A stretch of 10,147 bases of DNA from an uncultured Oscillochloris sp. (GCA_903877945.1 CAIRFY010000500.1:1-10147), one strand, 5' to 3'; numbered from the stretch's first letter, positions 1-7,345 are shown. Notes: generated by a model from the sequence alone, not told the origin. Numbers and translations are program-made.

Positions 1-114
1 AGGCGGGCGACCAGCCGTAGGCTCCCGTGGCGCGACGTCAGTCGCCCGCTCTGCGCCCCCTGCTGGATGACATCCCATGATAGTCGCAGAGATGTGGGTA
101 AAGATATGCTCACA

Positions 115-139
115 GGGAGAGGGGGCTGGGGGGTGAGGG
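115..139 (-). repeat. Solo copy of a G-rich dispersed repeat
   Basis: These 25 bases are the exact reverse complement of 9871-9895, the left arm of the larger repeat at 9871-9976. Repeats of the CTCACCCCC/AGCCCCCTCTCCC type are common between genes in several bacterial phyla. This copy is a single arm without the paired hairpins of the distal copy, so it is probably a remnant. Confidence 0.8.
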
Positions 140-177
140 CTGATCGGCGACAAACTGTAAAGTATCTGCGAACCTTG

Positions 178-215
178 TCGAAGCGAAGAATCCCGACCGG
201 GACGCTTCGCTTCGA
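178..215 (-). terminator. Strong hairpin downstream of dtd, possible terminator
   Basis: TCGAAGCGAAG at 178-188 pairs perfectly with CTTCGCTTCGA at 205-215. Inside, TCCC (191-194) pairs with GGGA (199-202) around a GACC tetraloop, leaving a 2x2 internal loop. It lies about 65 bp past the dtd stop codon, at the end of the minus-strand cluster. No T-run follows on the minus strand, so intrinsic termination is uncertain; it may instead protect the mRNA 3' end or be a mobile repeat. Confidence 0.45.
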
Positions 216-278
216 TCAGCGTGACATCGCTACTTATTGCCCCGGAAGTATAGCATAGGCTTCTCTAGCCCCAACCTG

Positions 279-740
279 TCAGCGTCGTGGCTGGCTCAGC
301 AGTGTACTATCGAGGCTCATGGTCACTGGCCCGTCATTGATCAGGGCGACTCGCATGTGAGCGCCAAAGACCCCCGACTCGACCGGCACGCCCAGGGCGC
401 GCAGGGCGGCGGCGTAGTGTGCCACCAGGGGTGCGGCCACAGCGGGGAGGGCCGCGTCGGTAAAGCCGGGGCGACGGCCCTTGCGCGTATCAGCATAAAG
501 GGTGAACTGCGAGACAACCAGAGCCGCGCCGCCAACATCGATCAGCGAGCGGTCGAAGCGCCCCTCCTCATCGGAGAAGATCCGCAGCCGGGCCGACTTC
601 TCCGCCAGCAGATCGGCCTCAGCCGTGGTGTCGCCCTGGCCAACCCCGAGCAACACCAGCAACCCCGCCCCAATCGACCCAACGATCCGACCTTCGACCT
701 CAACCGATGCCTGAGATACTCGCTGGATAATGGCGCGCAT
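279..740 (-). CDS. dtd: D-aminoacyl-tRNA deacylase (DTD)
   Basis: Hydrolyses D-aminoacyl-tRNAs (D-Tyr-tRNA and others, and Gly mischarged on tRNA-Ala), keeping D-amino acids and mischarged glycine out of translation; a cytoplasmic homodimer. The 153-residue length is close to the family norm of about 145-150. Both family signatures are visible: SQFT at residues 77-80 and the Gly-cisPro motif NDGPVT at 135-140, preceded by the conserved GVFGAHM stretch. The N-terminus MRAIIQRVSQASVEV is typical of the family, which supports the ATG at 740. That ATG lies 3 nt after the stop codon of the PIN-TRAM gene, with no clear Shine-Dalgarno sequence, so translation is probably coupled to the upstream gene. 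It is the last gene of the minus-strand run, followed by a hairpin. I see nothing missing in the active site. Confidence 0.96.
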   Translation of the reverse strand: MRAIIQRVSQASVEVEGRIVGSIGAGLLVLLGVGQGDTTAEADLLAEKSARLRIFSDEEGRFDRSLIDVGGAALVVSQFTLYADTRKGRRPGFTDAALPAVAAPLVAHYAAALRALGVPVESGVFGAHMRVALINDGPVTMSLDSTLLSQPRR

Positions 741-743
741 AGC

Positions 744-1814
744 TTACGACTCGGCAAGATGAGCAAACACCAGGCGGCCCGTCTGGGTCTGGTGAAGGCG
801 AGTGACAATAACCTCAGCAGAATGACCGATGAGATGGCGGGCGTCCTCAACAATCACCGGGGTACCGTCCTCAAGATAGCCGACCCCCTGCTGGCGGGCG
901 TTACCCTCATTGCGGATAATCACCTGGAGCCGCTGATCCTGGATCACGGGCGGACGGACGGACTCGCTAAGCTGGTTCAGGCTAAGAACTCTTACCCCCT
1001 GGAGTCCCGCAACCCGGTTGAGGTTAAAGTCGTTTGTGATGATTGGGCAGCTATACTGGCGAGCCATCGCGATGAGCTTATCATCCACCTTTGTGGCACC
1101 AGAAACCTCTATATTGATCACCTCAATGGGCAGAGGCGAGTCCTTCTGCATACTATTGAGCAGTTCAAGGCCACGGCGACCCTTGGCACGACGCAGATCA
1201 TCGCCCGAGTCGGCGAGTTGTTGGAGTTCAGCAAGCACAAACCCAGGGACAATCAGGGTACCTTCGAGAAAGCCCGTGTGGACAACGGCTGCGATTCGTC
1301 CATCAATGATCGCACTTGTATCAAGGATCAATCGCCGCGTTGGCGGCTTCGCCTCTCTGGCGTCGAGAGTAAGGGCGGGAGCAGTGCGGCCCCAGTGGCG
1401 CATCACATCGAAGATGTCGCGTTTGCGAGCGGCGAAGATAGTACCGCCGATGTAGGCCAGCAGGATGGCGGCACCCGTCGGCAAGTAGCGGTTGAGCGGC
1501 TCGGGCAGGGATGCGATGGGCACGGTGAGCATCACAGCGAAGATCAAGCCGATCATCACGCCCGCCCCGATCAAGAAGAGGTCGGTAAGGGGGATACTAC
1601 GTGATCGGCGGAGCAACTCCTGGACGGGCTCAATCGTTAGACTTGGGGTGACAAGCAGGCCCAGCCCGGCACCTGCGAGGAGCAGCAGTTGGGTGGCGAA
1701 TTGCTGGAGCTCGTTCGGACTCGCGTCGGAGAGCGAGTGTCCGATGGCCCATCCAAGGTACGAGAGGGCGAACATCCCCGCGATCCGTACAAGGAAGTTA
1801 AGGCTAACCTTCAT
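744..1814 (-). CDS. yacL: Membrane-anchored PIN-TRAM domain protein, YacL family
   Basis: A 356-residue protein with a membrane N-terminus followed by a nuclease-like domain. Hydrophobic segments fall near residues 8-26, 38-57, 76-101 and 111-128, giving four predicted helices. A PIN domain follows at about 161-280, starting RLILDTSAIIDGRI. Its expected acidic metal-binding residues are present: D165, E196, D244/D245 and D262 in IITNDFNLN. The C-terminus, about 282-350, fits a TRAM RNA-binding domain. The domain order matches Bacillus YacL, which lies near clpC and radA there. PIN domains are usually metal-dependent ribonucleases, but the YacL substrate is not known to me, so RNA cleavage at the membrane is an inference. 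Translation probably starts at the ATG at 1814; no good Shine-Dalgarno is visible. A hairpin repeat separates it from radA, and dtd follows after 3 nt. Confidence 0.9.
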   Translation of the reverse strand: MKVSLNFLVRIAGMFALSYLGWAIGHSLSDASPNELQQFATQLLLLAGAGLGLLVTPSLTIEPVQELLRRSRSIPLTDLFLIGAGVMIGLIFAVMLTVPIASLPEPLNRYLPTGAAILLAYIGGTIFAARKRDIFDVMRHWGRTAPALTLDAREAKPPTRRLILDTSAIIDGRIAAVVHTGFLEGTLIVPGFVLAELQQLADSGDDLRRAKGRRGLELLNSMQKDSPLPIEVINIEVSGATKVDDKLIAMARQYSCPIITNDFNLNRVAGLQGVRVLSLNQLSESVRPPVIQDQRLQVIIRNEGNARQQGVGYLEDGTPVIVEDARHLIGHSAEVIVTRLHQTQTGRLVFAHLAES

Positions 1815-1823
1815 AATAAATAT

Positions 1824-1875
1824 CGTAGGGACGGAGGAAGGATGCTACGTGCAACGGTATTCCTCCGTCCCTACG
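1824..1875. repeat. Perfect 16-bp inverted repeat between radA and the PIN-TRAM gene
   Basis: CGTAGGGACGGAGGAA at 1824-1839 is the exact reverse complement of 1860-1875, with a 20-nt loop. The right arm covers the radA stop codon (TAG, 1873-1871), and the left arm ends 10 bp before the PIN-TRAM start. In RNA it would form a stable stem straddling the end of radA. It could be an attenuator or terminator within the operon, or a small repeat insertion that supplied the radA stop; no T-run follows it. Confidence 0.75.
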
Positions 1876-3232
1876 TATGGGCGATCAGATCGACAACATC
1901 GGCTAAGGCGCGGGCAGGTATGAGGGTACTCCCGTTGGGGGGACTCACCTGTGAGACGGAGGGCAACACAGCGTGGTGGAAGCCGAGCTTAACCGCCTCG
2001 CTGATCCGCCGATCAATCTGGCTGACGCTGCGTAGTTCGCCCGAGAGACCAACCTCGCCGAGGAGTACCATGTCGGCGGCAATTGGCTGATTGCGAAACG
2101 ACGATGTGATCGCCATTGCGACGGCGAGGTCAGCGGCGGGTTCGCTGATGCGCAGGCCACCGACAATATTGACATAAATATCTTGGTTGAACAACGGCAT
2201 ACCAACACGCTTGGTGAGGACCGCCACCAGCATCAGCAAGCGGTTTATATCAAAGCCATTGGTCGTGCGCCGGGGCTGAGGATTGCTGGTGTTCGACGTA
2301 AGGGCTTGCACCTCCACAAGGAGTGGGCGTGTGCCCTCCATCATCACGGCCACCGCCGAGCCGGGCGTACCGACGCTACGTTCAGCGAGGAAGACCGCTG
2401 AGGGGTTAAGCACTTCACGCATGCCATCGCCCTGCATCTCAAAAACACCGACCTCGTTGGTCGATCCAAAGCGGTTCTTCACGCCGCGCAGCAGCCGGTA
2501 CTGGTGGAAGCGGTCGCCCTCAAGATAGAGCACCACATCCACAATATGCTCAAGGACACGCGGGCCAGCGATAGTGCCCTCTTTGGTGACATGGCCGACG
2601 AGGAAGACGGGGATGTGCAACTCTTTAGCCATGTGCATCAGGCGCAAGGCACCTTCGCGCACCTGCGAGACGCTGCCGGCGGCGCTGCTCAACTCCTCCA
2701 GGTAGACCGTCTGGATCGAGTCGATGACCACGAGCTTAGGGCGCAACTCGCGGATCTGCTCAAGAATGGTATCGAGGGAGTTTTCGGAGAAGACGTAGAG
2801 GTCGTCGGCAGTCATCCCAAGGCGCTCAGCGCGCAGCTTGATCTGTTGGGCTGACTCCTCGGCGCTAACGTAGAGGGCCGGGCCAATATCGGCGGCAAAC
2901 TGGGCGGCCACCTGCGAGAGCAATGTGGTCTTACCGACGCCAGGATCCCCGCCGATCAGCACGACCGATCCGGGGACAAGGCCACCGCCGAGAACACGGG
3001 TAAACTCCTCGCCGAGAATGGGGAGGCGCTCGAATCCGCCAACGGAGACATCGCGCAATCGCTGGGGGCGCAGACCAACGACGCCACTCTCACGCACCTT
3101 GCCGCTCGGCTGCTTTGTCTCGACCTGCTCAACAAAGCTATCCCATGTGCCACAGTCGGGACACTTGCCCATCCAGCGGCTCTGCTGAGCGCCGCATTGC
3201 TGGCAGACGAAGATCGTGCGAGACTTTGCCAT
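1871..3232 (-). CDS. radA: DNA repair protein RadA/Sms
   Basis: A RecA-related ATPase that processes recombination intermediates and promotes branch migration during recombinational repair. From the ATG at 3232 it is 453 residues, the normal family length. Visible in order: a four-cysteine zinc finger (C10, C13, C24, C27; CQQCGAQQSRWMGKCPDC), Walker A GDPGVGKT at 95-102, a Walker B region VVIDSIQT near 168-175, the RadA-specific KNRFGST at 252-258, and a C-terminal Lon-like domain from about residue 275. A GTG two codons upstream (3238) keeps the same frame. I prefer ATG 3232 because MAKSRTIFVCQQCG is the usual RadA start and because a TATAAT box ends six bases before that ATG, so the GTG would fall outside the transcript. 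It follows clpC, as in Firmicutes, separated by a hairpin repeat. All key residues are present. Confidence 0.97.
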   Translation of the reverse strand: MAKSRTIFVCQQCGAQQSRWMGKCPDCGTWDSFVEQVETKQPSGKVRESGVVGLRPQRLRDVSVGGFERLPILGEEFTRVLGGGLVPGSVVLIGGDPGVGKTTLLSQVAAQFAADIGPALYVSAEESAQQIKLRAERLGMTADDLYVFSENSLDTILEQIRELRPKLVVIDSIQTVYLEELSSAAGSVSQVREGALRLMHMAKELHIPVFLVGHVTKEGTIAGPRVLEHIVDVVLYLEGDRFHQYRLLRGVKNRFGSTNEVGVFEMQGDGMREVLNPSAVFLAERSVGTPGSAVAVMMEGTRPLLVEVQALTSNTSNPQPRRTTNGFDINRLLMLVAVLTKRVGMPLFNQDIYVNIVGGLRISEPAADLAVAMAITSSFRNQPIAADMVLLGEVGLSGELRSVSQIDRRISEAVKLGFHHAVLPSVSQVSPPNGSTLIPARALADVVDLIAHT

Positions 3233-3238
3233 AGGCAC

Positions 3239-3267
3239 ATTATACCACCCAGAGGGAGAGGCAAACG
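3239..3267 (-). promoter_or_regulatory. Predicted radA promoter giving a leaderless mRNA
   Basis: On the minus strand a perfect TATAAT lies at 3244-3239, followed by six bases (GTGCCT) and then the radA ATG at 3232. With standard -10 to +1 spacing, transcription would begin at the A of the ATG. The -35 position at 17-bp spacing reads CGTTTG (3267-3262), a weak match. No Shine-Dalgarno precedes the ATG, which fits leaderless translation. This is prediction only. Confidence 0.55.
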
Positions 3268-3272
3268 AATCA

Positions 3273-3311
3273 ATGAGGCGATGAGGCGCTCATATCGCCT
3301 CATCGCCTCAT
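3273..3311. repeat. Octamer-repeat hairpin between clpC and radA
   Basis: A perfect 16-bp stem, ATGAGGCGATGAGGCG at 3273-3288 with its reverse complement at 3296-3311, closes a 7-nt loop. It is built of GATGAGGC octamers, the same core unit as the elements at 7423-7554, 8381-8595 and 10021-10147, but lacks their terminal repeats. It lies 30 bp past the clpC stop and just upstream of the radA promoter, so it may separate the two transcripts. Confidence 0.8.
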
Positions 3312-3340
3312 CGCCTTCCAGAAGCCATCGGTAGAGATCT

Positions 3341-5860
3341 TTACACCAAGGCAGGGCTCTCCTCAGGCTGGATCGATCCGGTCTCTTCGGCCTCAATCTG
3401 GCGCTGCGAGCGCAGGCGCAGCAGATCGTCCTGCGTATCAATGATGACCATATCGCCGTTCACAAAGCGTGCGGCGAGCAACCCCTCGGCCATGGGATCT
3501 TCGATCAAGTTGGTAATGATCCGGCGCAGGGGCCGAGCGCCGAAGGCCGGGTCGTAGCCACGGCGAGCCAGGAGATCAAGGGCGTCCTTGCGCACATCAA
3601 TCGCAATCTGGTGTTCGGCCAACTGGCGCTGCACCCGCTTGAGCATAATCGTGGTGATCTGGTGGATCTCCTCGGTGGTAAGCGGGTGAAAAATGATCGT
3701 CGCATCAATGCGGTTAAGAAACTCGGGCCGGAAAAGCTGCTTGAGGGCGTCGTCTACCTTGCGCCGGGTGTCATCGTTATCGATCTCGTTAGCGTTACCG
3801 CCAAACCCGATCCGCGAGGCGCGGCGGATGTGCTCGGTGCCGACGTTGCTCGTCATGATGATGATCGTGTTGCGGAAGTCAACCTTGCGGCCCTTGCCGT
3901 CGGTGAGGTTGCCGTCCTCAAGCACCTGGAGCAGCAGGTTGAAGGCATCGGGATGAGCCTTCTCGATCTCATCAAAGAGGACAACGCTGTAGGGCTTGCG
4001 GCGCACTGCGTCGGTGAGTTGGCCGCCCTCGCCGTAGCCAACGTAGCCGGGGGGCGAGCCGACCAGGCGCGAGGTGGTGTGGCGCTCCTGGAACTCGGAC
4101 ATATCGATCTTGATCAGCGAATCCTCGGAGCCGAACATGAACTCGGCCAGAGTCTTGGCCAGTTCGGTCTTACCGACGCCGGTGGGGCCGAGGAAAATGA
4201 AGCTACCGATTGGCCGTTTGGGATCTTTGAGACCGGCGCGGGCGCGGCGCACCGCCTTAGAGATGGTAACGATAGCCTCTTGCTGACCAACGACGCGACC
4301 GTGCAGGAAGTTCTCCATCTGCATGAGGCGGATGGTCTCATCGCCCTTGAGTCGCGTGACCGGGATGCCCGTCCACATGCCAACAACCTCGGCAATATCC
4401 TCCTCGGTGACATAGGGGCGCTCGATGGCGCGCTCGTTATTCCCGGTCCCCATCTCGCTCTCGATCTGCGTAATACGGGCCTGCATCCGATCCTCGCGCT
4501 CGCGCATATCGGATGCGAGGTCGAACTGCTGATCCTCGATAGCGGCCTCGCGCTCCTTACGCAGCGCCTCCAGGCCACGCAGAGCATCGCGGAGCTGGGG
4601 CGGGGTCGCCGAGCGATACATCCGCACACGGGACGCAGCCTCATCGATCAGGTCGATAGCCTTATCGGGAAGCTGACGGTCGGGCACATAGCGTGCAGAG
4701 AGCGCAGCGGCAGCCTTAATCGCCTCATCAGAGATCTGAAGCTGGTGGAAATCCTCGTAGCGCGACTTAATGCCGCGCAGGATGAGAACCGTATCCTCCA
4801 GAGATGGCTCATCGACCATCACCGGCTGGAAGCGCCGTTCGAGGGCGGCGTCGCGCTCGATATACTTGCGGTACTCATCAAGCGTCGTCGCACCGATAGT
4901 CTGAAGCTCGCCACGTGAGAGGGCGGGCTTGAGAATGTTGGCCGCATCGAGGGTCCCCTCTGCGCCACCGGCACCGATGATTGTGTGAAACTCATCGATG
5001 AAAAGGATGCAGCGGGTCTCCTTAATCTCATCAATCACCCGTTTGAGGCGCTCCTCAAACTGACCACGGTACTTCGTACCAGCCACCAGGGCACCCATAT
5101 CGAGGGTGACAACGCGCTTCCCCTTGATGCTATCAGGGACATCGCCCTGAATAATGCGCTGGGCGAGACCCTCGACAATCGCCGTCTTCCCGACGCCGGG
5201 TTCGCCGATCAGGGCCGGGTTATTCTTGGTGCGGCGCGACAGGATCTGGATAACGCGCTCAATCTCGTGGTTACGACCAATGATCGGGTCGAGGCGACCA
5301 GCCTCCGCCATATCGGTAAGGTCGGTGCCGAGGGCATCGAGGTAAGGCGTCTTCGACTGGCGCTGGGCGGCGGGCTGGCCGGGAGCGGAGCCACGGGTCT
5401 CGGTAGTACCGGCGGTGCCGTGACGCAGCACCCGCATCACCTGATTGCGCACCTGTTCCAGAGAGACACCCATAATATCGAGGACACCGGTCGCCACGCC
5501 CTCGCCGTTGCGCACGAGGCCAAGGAGCAGGTGCTCGGTACCGATATAATGATGGTTGAGGCGATTGGCCTCTTCAATGGCGTATTTGATTACCTTCTGA
5601 GCGCGGGCAGTAAGTTCCTGATCATTGACAGTGGCGCCCTCACCGACGCCGACAATAAACTCAACCGCGCTGCGGGCCTGGGCCAGCTTCACTCCGAGGT
5701 CATCGAGTACACGCGCAGCGATCCCCTCGCTCTCGCGGATCAGACCGAGCAGGATATGCTCGGTGCCGATGTAGGGGTGATTAAAGCTGCGCGCCTCCTC
5801 GGTTGCGAGCTGAAGCACCTGCTTCGCCCGCTTCGTGAACTTGCTATAGAGGTCAGACAT
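3341..5860 (-). CDS. clpC: ClpC-type AAA+ unfoldase, partner of ClpP
   Basis: A Clp/Hsp100 ATPase that unfolds protein substrates and feeds them to ClpP; cytoplasmic hexamer. The frame opens at a GTG at 5872, but I choose the internal ATG at 5860 (839 residues, MSDLYSKFTKRAKQVL) because GGAGAA at 5870-5865 lies at proper spacing before it and overlaps the codons after the GTG. From the GTG numbering: two Clp-N repeats (about 5-150, with duplicated YIGTEH-LLGL motifs), first AAA module with Walker A GEPGVGKT at 223-230 and Walker B ILFIDE at 289-294, a short UVR-like middle domain at about 430-475, second AAA module with Walker A GPTGVGKT at 562-569 and VLFDEIEKAHP at 631-641, and an IGF tripeptide (688-690) where ClpC proteins carry the ClpP-binding loop. 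The short middle domain separates it from ClpB. No ctsR, mcsA or mcsB lies in the window, so I infer regulation differs from Bacillus. Confidence 0.97.
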   Translation of the reverse strand: MSDLYSKFTKRAKQVLQLATEEARSFNHPYIGTEHILLGLIRESEGIAARVLDDLGVKLAQARSAVEFIVGVGEGATVNDQELTARAQKVIKYAIEEANRLNHHYIGTEHLLLGLVRNGEGVATGVLDIMGVSLEQVRNQVMRVLRHGTAGTTETRGSAPGQPAAQRQSKTPYLDALGTDLTDMAEAGRLDPIIGRNHEIERVIQILSRRTKNNPALIGEPGVGKTAIVEGLAQRIIQGDVPDSIKGKRVVTLDMGALVAGTKYRGQFEERLKRVIDEIKETRCILFIDEFHTIIGAGGAEGTLDAANILKPALSRGELQTIGATTLDEYRKYIERDAALERRFQPVMVDEPSLEDTVLILRGIKSRYEDFHQLQISDEAIKAAAALSARYVPDRQLPDKAIDLIDEAASRVRMYRSATPPQLRDALRGLEALRKEREAAIEDQQFDLASDMREREDRMQARITQIESEMGTGNNERAIERPYVTEEDIAEVVGMWTGIPVTRLKGDETIRLMQMENFLHGRVVGQQEAIVTISKAVRRARAGLKDPKRPIGSFIFLGPTGVGKTELAKTLAEFMFGSEDSLIKIDMSEFQERHTTSRLVGSPPGYVGYGEGGQLTDAVRRKPYSVVLFDEIEKAHPDAFNLLLQVLEDGNLTDGKGRKVDFRNTIIIMTSNVGTEHIRRASRIGFGGNANEIDNDDTRRKVDDALKQLFRPEFLNRIDATIIFHPLTTEEIHQITTIMLKRVQRQLAEHQIAIDVRKDALDLLARRGYDPAFGARPLRRIITNLIEDPMAEGLLAARFVNGDMVIIDTQDDLLRLRSQRQIEAEETGSIQPEESPALV

Positions 5861-5864
5861 AGTG

Positions 5865-5870
5865 TTCTCC
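5865..5870 (-). promoter_or_regulatory. clpC ribosome binding site that fixes the start
   Basis: GGAGAA on the minus strand leaves AACACT between its GGAG and the ATG at 5860. The longer GTG start at 5872 would lie on top of this site and has no comparable sequence before it, so the ATG is preferred. Confidence 0.7.
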
Positions 5871-5974
5871 ACGAGCTATCCCTGGCTGGCCGACCATGCG
5901 CCACCGGGATCGAGTACAGGCGAACCGATGACAACAGGGGGTGGACACGGACATGGGGAGGCATCGAGAACCCG

Positions 5975-6007
5975 GCATCCGGGATCCGGTGGTCGGATCT
6001 CGGATGC
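5975..6007 (-). terminator. Hairpin between the S1 gene and clpC, possible terminator or attenuator
   Basis: GCATCCGGGATCCG at 5975-5988 and CGGATCTCGGATGC at 5994-6007 form a 14-bp stem with a single mismatch (G5982 against T6000, a wobble on the plus strand) and a 5-nt loop. It begins about 20 nt after the S1 stop codon at 6027. No U-run follows on the minus strand. It may reduce read-through from the S1 gene into clpC, whose leader is about 165 bp and shows no strong promoter of its own. Confidence 0.45.
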
Positions 6008-6026
6008 TAAGTATTGTCGGGAAGCT

Positions 6027-7247
6027 CTACGTGTCGTCATCGGAGTCGTCGGCGTCATCGACCACATCTCCGATTTCGCGGTTCAGGCGGAGACTGAGGC
6101 CCATCCGCTTGCGCGCCGGGTCAATCCGAATAATGCGAGCCTGGATCGTATCGCCTTCAGCGACCACCTCTTTGGGGTGCTGGATGCGCTCGTCGCCCAT
6201 CTCAGATATATGAATAAGACCCTCGATGCCATCCTCGATCCGTGCGAAAGCACCGAACGACGCAAGCTGCGTGATCGTACCCTCGACCACTTGGCCGAGT
6301 TGATAGCGATCACCGGCGCGTGTCCAGGGTTCGCTCTGCGTGCGCTTGATCGACAGGGCGATCCGCTTGCGATCCTGGTCAATGCTGAGGATCGAAACCT
6401 GGACTTTGTCGCCAGACTTGAGCACCTCGGAGGGATGCTTCACACGGCTCCAGGAAATCTCAGAGAGGTGGACCAGTCCATCGGCACCGCCAATATCGAC
6501 GAAAGCTCCAAAGTCACACACCGAACTGACGGTACCGGTGCGGACATCGCCCTCCTTCAGCCGAGAGAGCAACTCATCCTTCTTCGACTCGCGGGCCTCT
6601 TGGACGGCCTGGCGTTCGGAGAGGATCAGGCGATTACGCGAGCGGTTGATCTCGATCACCTTGAGTTGGAGATCCGTATTGACCATGCGGGCCATATCGG
6701 ACTGCTTCTGGGTATCAGGGCCACGGCTAATGCCATTGACTTGCGATGCGGGAACGAAGCCGCGCACACCGTCGAGGTTCACCAGAAGCCCGCCCTTATT
6801 GTAGTTGACTACACGGGCGGTGAGGACATCGCTCTTCTCGTAGGCCGTCTGAAGGACACGCCAGCTCTTCTCTTGGCGCGCCTTATCGACAGAGAGAATC
6901 GCACGGCCCTCTTTATCTTCGGACTGCACGATAAAGACGAGCAACTCACTACCGATATGAAGTGCGGCGCGATCCTCGGCGGGCAGAGACTGCATTTCAC
7001 GCGAGGGGACGATGCCCTCGGCCTTCGCGCCGATATCGACCAGGATTTCGTCCTTGTCGATCCGCATGATGGTGCCGTCCACCGTGTCGCCGTACTTCAG
7101 GTTGCGATAATCGTGAGCAGGATCGCTCAGGAATTGCGCCATAAGTGCGCGCTCCTCAGCTTCCTCCTCATCAATGATACCGTTATCCTTCGGCTCCGGC
7201 ATGTCTTGCGTGTCTGAGTCGAAGGTAGTGGCCTTACGTTCTTCCAT
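6027..7247 (-). CDS. rpsA: Four-domain S1 RNA-binding protein, probable ribosomal protein S1
   Basis: Binds single-stranded mRNA and probably helps load it on the 30S ribosome. Four S1 (OB-fold) domains are visible, in numbering from the ATG at 7253: about 53-124 (YGDTVDGTIMRIDKDEILVD), 141-213, 234-304 (FGAFVDIGGADGLVHLSEIS) and 319-389 (FGAFARIEDGIEGLIHISEM). An acidic N-terminal segment (26-35) and an aspartate-rich tail (397-407) flank them. Escherichia coli S1 has six domains; shorter S1 proteins of four or so are usual in many other phyla. Two ATGs lie two codons apart; AAGGA at 7257-7253 overlaps the first and sits 5 nt before the second, so I choose 7247 (406 residues). It has its own strong promoter at 7317-7345. 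A general S1-domain regulator is possible, but the domain composition favours ribosomal S1. Confidence 0.9.
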   Translation of the reverse strand: MEERKATTFDSDTQDMPEPKDNGIIDEEEAEERALMAQFLSDPAHDYRNLKYGDTVDGTIMRIDKDEILVDIGAKAEGIVPSREMQSLPAEDRAALHIGSELLVFIVQSEDKEGRAILSVDKARQEKSWRVLQTAYEKSDVLTARVVNYNKGGLLVNLDGVRGFVPASQVNGISRGPDTQKQSDMARMVNTDLQLKVIEINRSRNRLILSERQAVQEARESKKDELLSRLKEGDVRTGTVSSVCDFGAFVDIGGADGLVHLSEISWSRVKHPSEVLKSGDKVQVSILSIDQDRKRIALSIKRTQSEPWTRAGDRYQLGQVVEGTITQLASFGAFARIEDGIEGLIHISEMGDERIQHPKEVVAEGDTIQARIIRIDPARKRMGLSLRLNREIGDVVDDADDSDDDT

Positions 7248-7252
7248 GCGCA

Positions 7253-7257
7253 TCCTT
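7253..7257 (-). promoter_or_regulatory. S1 gene ribosome binding site
   Basis: AAGGA on the minus strand lies 5 nt upstream of the ATG at 7247. Its last base is the A of the upstream ATG at 7253, so it cannot serve that codon. This decides for the second ATG. Confidence 0.65.
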
Positions 7258-7288
7258 AACAGCAGTGAGCCAGGATCTCTCTACAGCA

Positions 7289-7313
7289 ACCGGGTGATCA
7301 ACAGACACCCGGT
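7289..7313. promoter_or_regulatory. Inverted repeat over the predicted S1 transcription start
   Basis: ACCGGGTG at 7289-7296 and CACCCGGT at 7306-7313 are exact reverse complements with a 9-nt loop. The predicted S1 start (about 7310) lies within the right arm. It could be an operator for a dimeric repressor or a 5' leader structure; only the symmetry is seen. Confidence 0.35.
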
Positions 7314-7316
7314 GTC

Positions 7317-7345
7317 ATTATACGCCTACAGGAATCAAAACGCAA
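7317..7345 (-). promoter_or_regulatory. Predicted S1 gene promoter
   Basis: On the minus strand TTGCGT (7345-7340), a 17-bp spacer and a perfect TATAAT (7322-7317). The predicted start near 7310 gives a leader of about 60 nt carrying the Shine-Dalgarno AAGGA. The -35 box closely matches the TTGCGC before the response regulator. Confidence 0.65.

Larger units (their letters stand above)
1..278. other. Non-coding left edge with two inverted repeats and one dispersed repeat
   Basis: No convincing gene is seen here. One plus-strand frame stays open across 1-258, but its translation is arginine-rich, resembles no family I know and runs through a hairpin and a dispersed repeat, so I treat it as non-coding. 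The stretch starts with a perfect 9-bp inverted repeat, GCGGGCGAC at 3-11 and GTCGCCCGC at 41-49, with a 29-nt loop. It then holds the G-rich dispersed repeat at 115-139 and the strong hairpin at 178-215. It lies downstream of the dtd end of the minus-strand cluster, so it is the 3' flank of that transcription unit. Confidence 0.6.

Noticed and set aside
67..258. Short plus-strand frame at the left edge
   Set aside because: It has no Shine-Dalgarno and no known motif, and it contains a dispersed repeat and a hairpin, so it is better explained as non-coding.
237..1604. Long plus-strand open frame (455 codons) opposite dtd and the PIN-TRAM gene
   Set aside because: It is antisense to two genes with clear family motifs and has no recognisable domain; long antisense frames are expected in GC-rich coding DNA.
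3611..4918. Long plus-strand open frame (435 codons) opposite clpC
   Set aside because: It lies wholly within the clpC gene, shows no domain and runs through the complement of conserved AAA+ motifs.
5861..6026. CtsR box or CIRCE element before clpC
   Set aside because: No tandem heptamer of the CtsR type and no CIRCE inverted repeat was found; the only symmetry is the imperfect hairpin at 5975-6007.
6010..6038. Possible clpC promoter, ACGACA-17-AATACT on the minus strand
   Set aside because: Only four of six bases match in each box, and the -35 lies within the S1 coding end; too weak to call.
4985..7217. Plus-strand open frames at 4985-6010 and 5862-7217
   Set aside because: Both are antisense shadows of clpC and the S1 gene, without a ribosome site or family motif.
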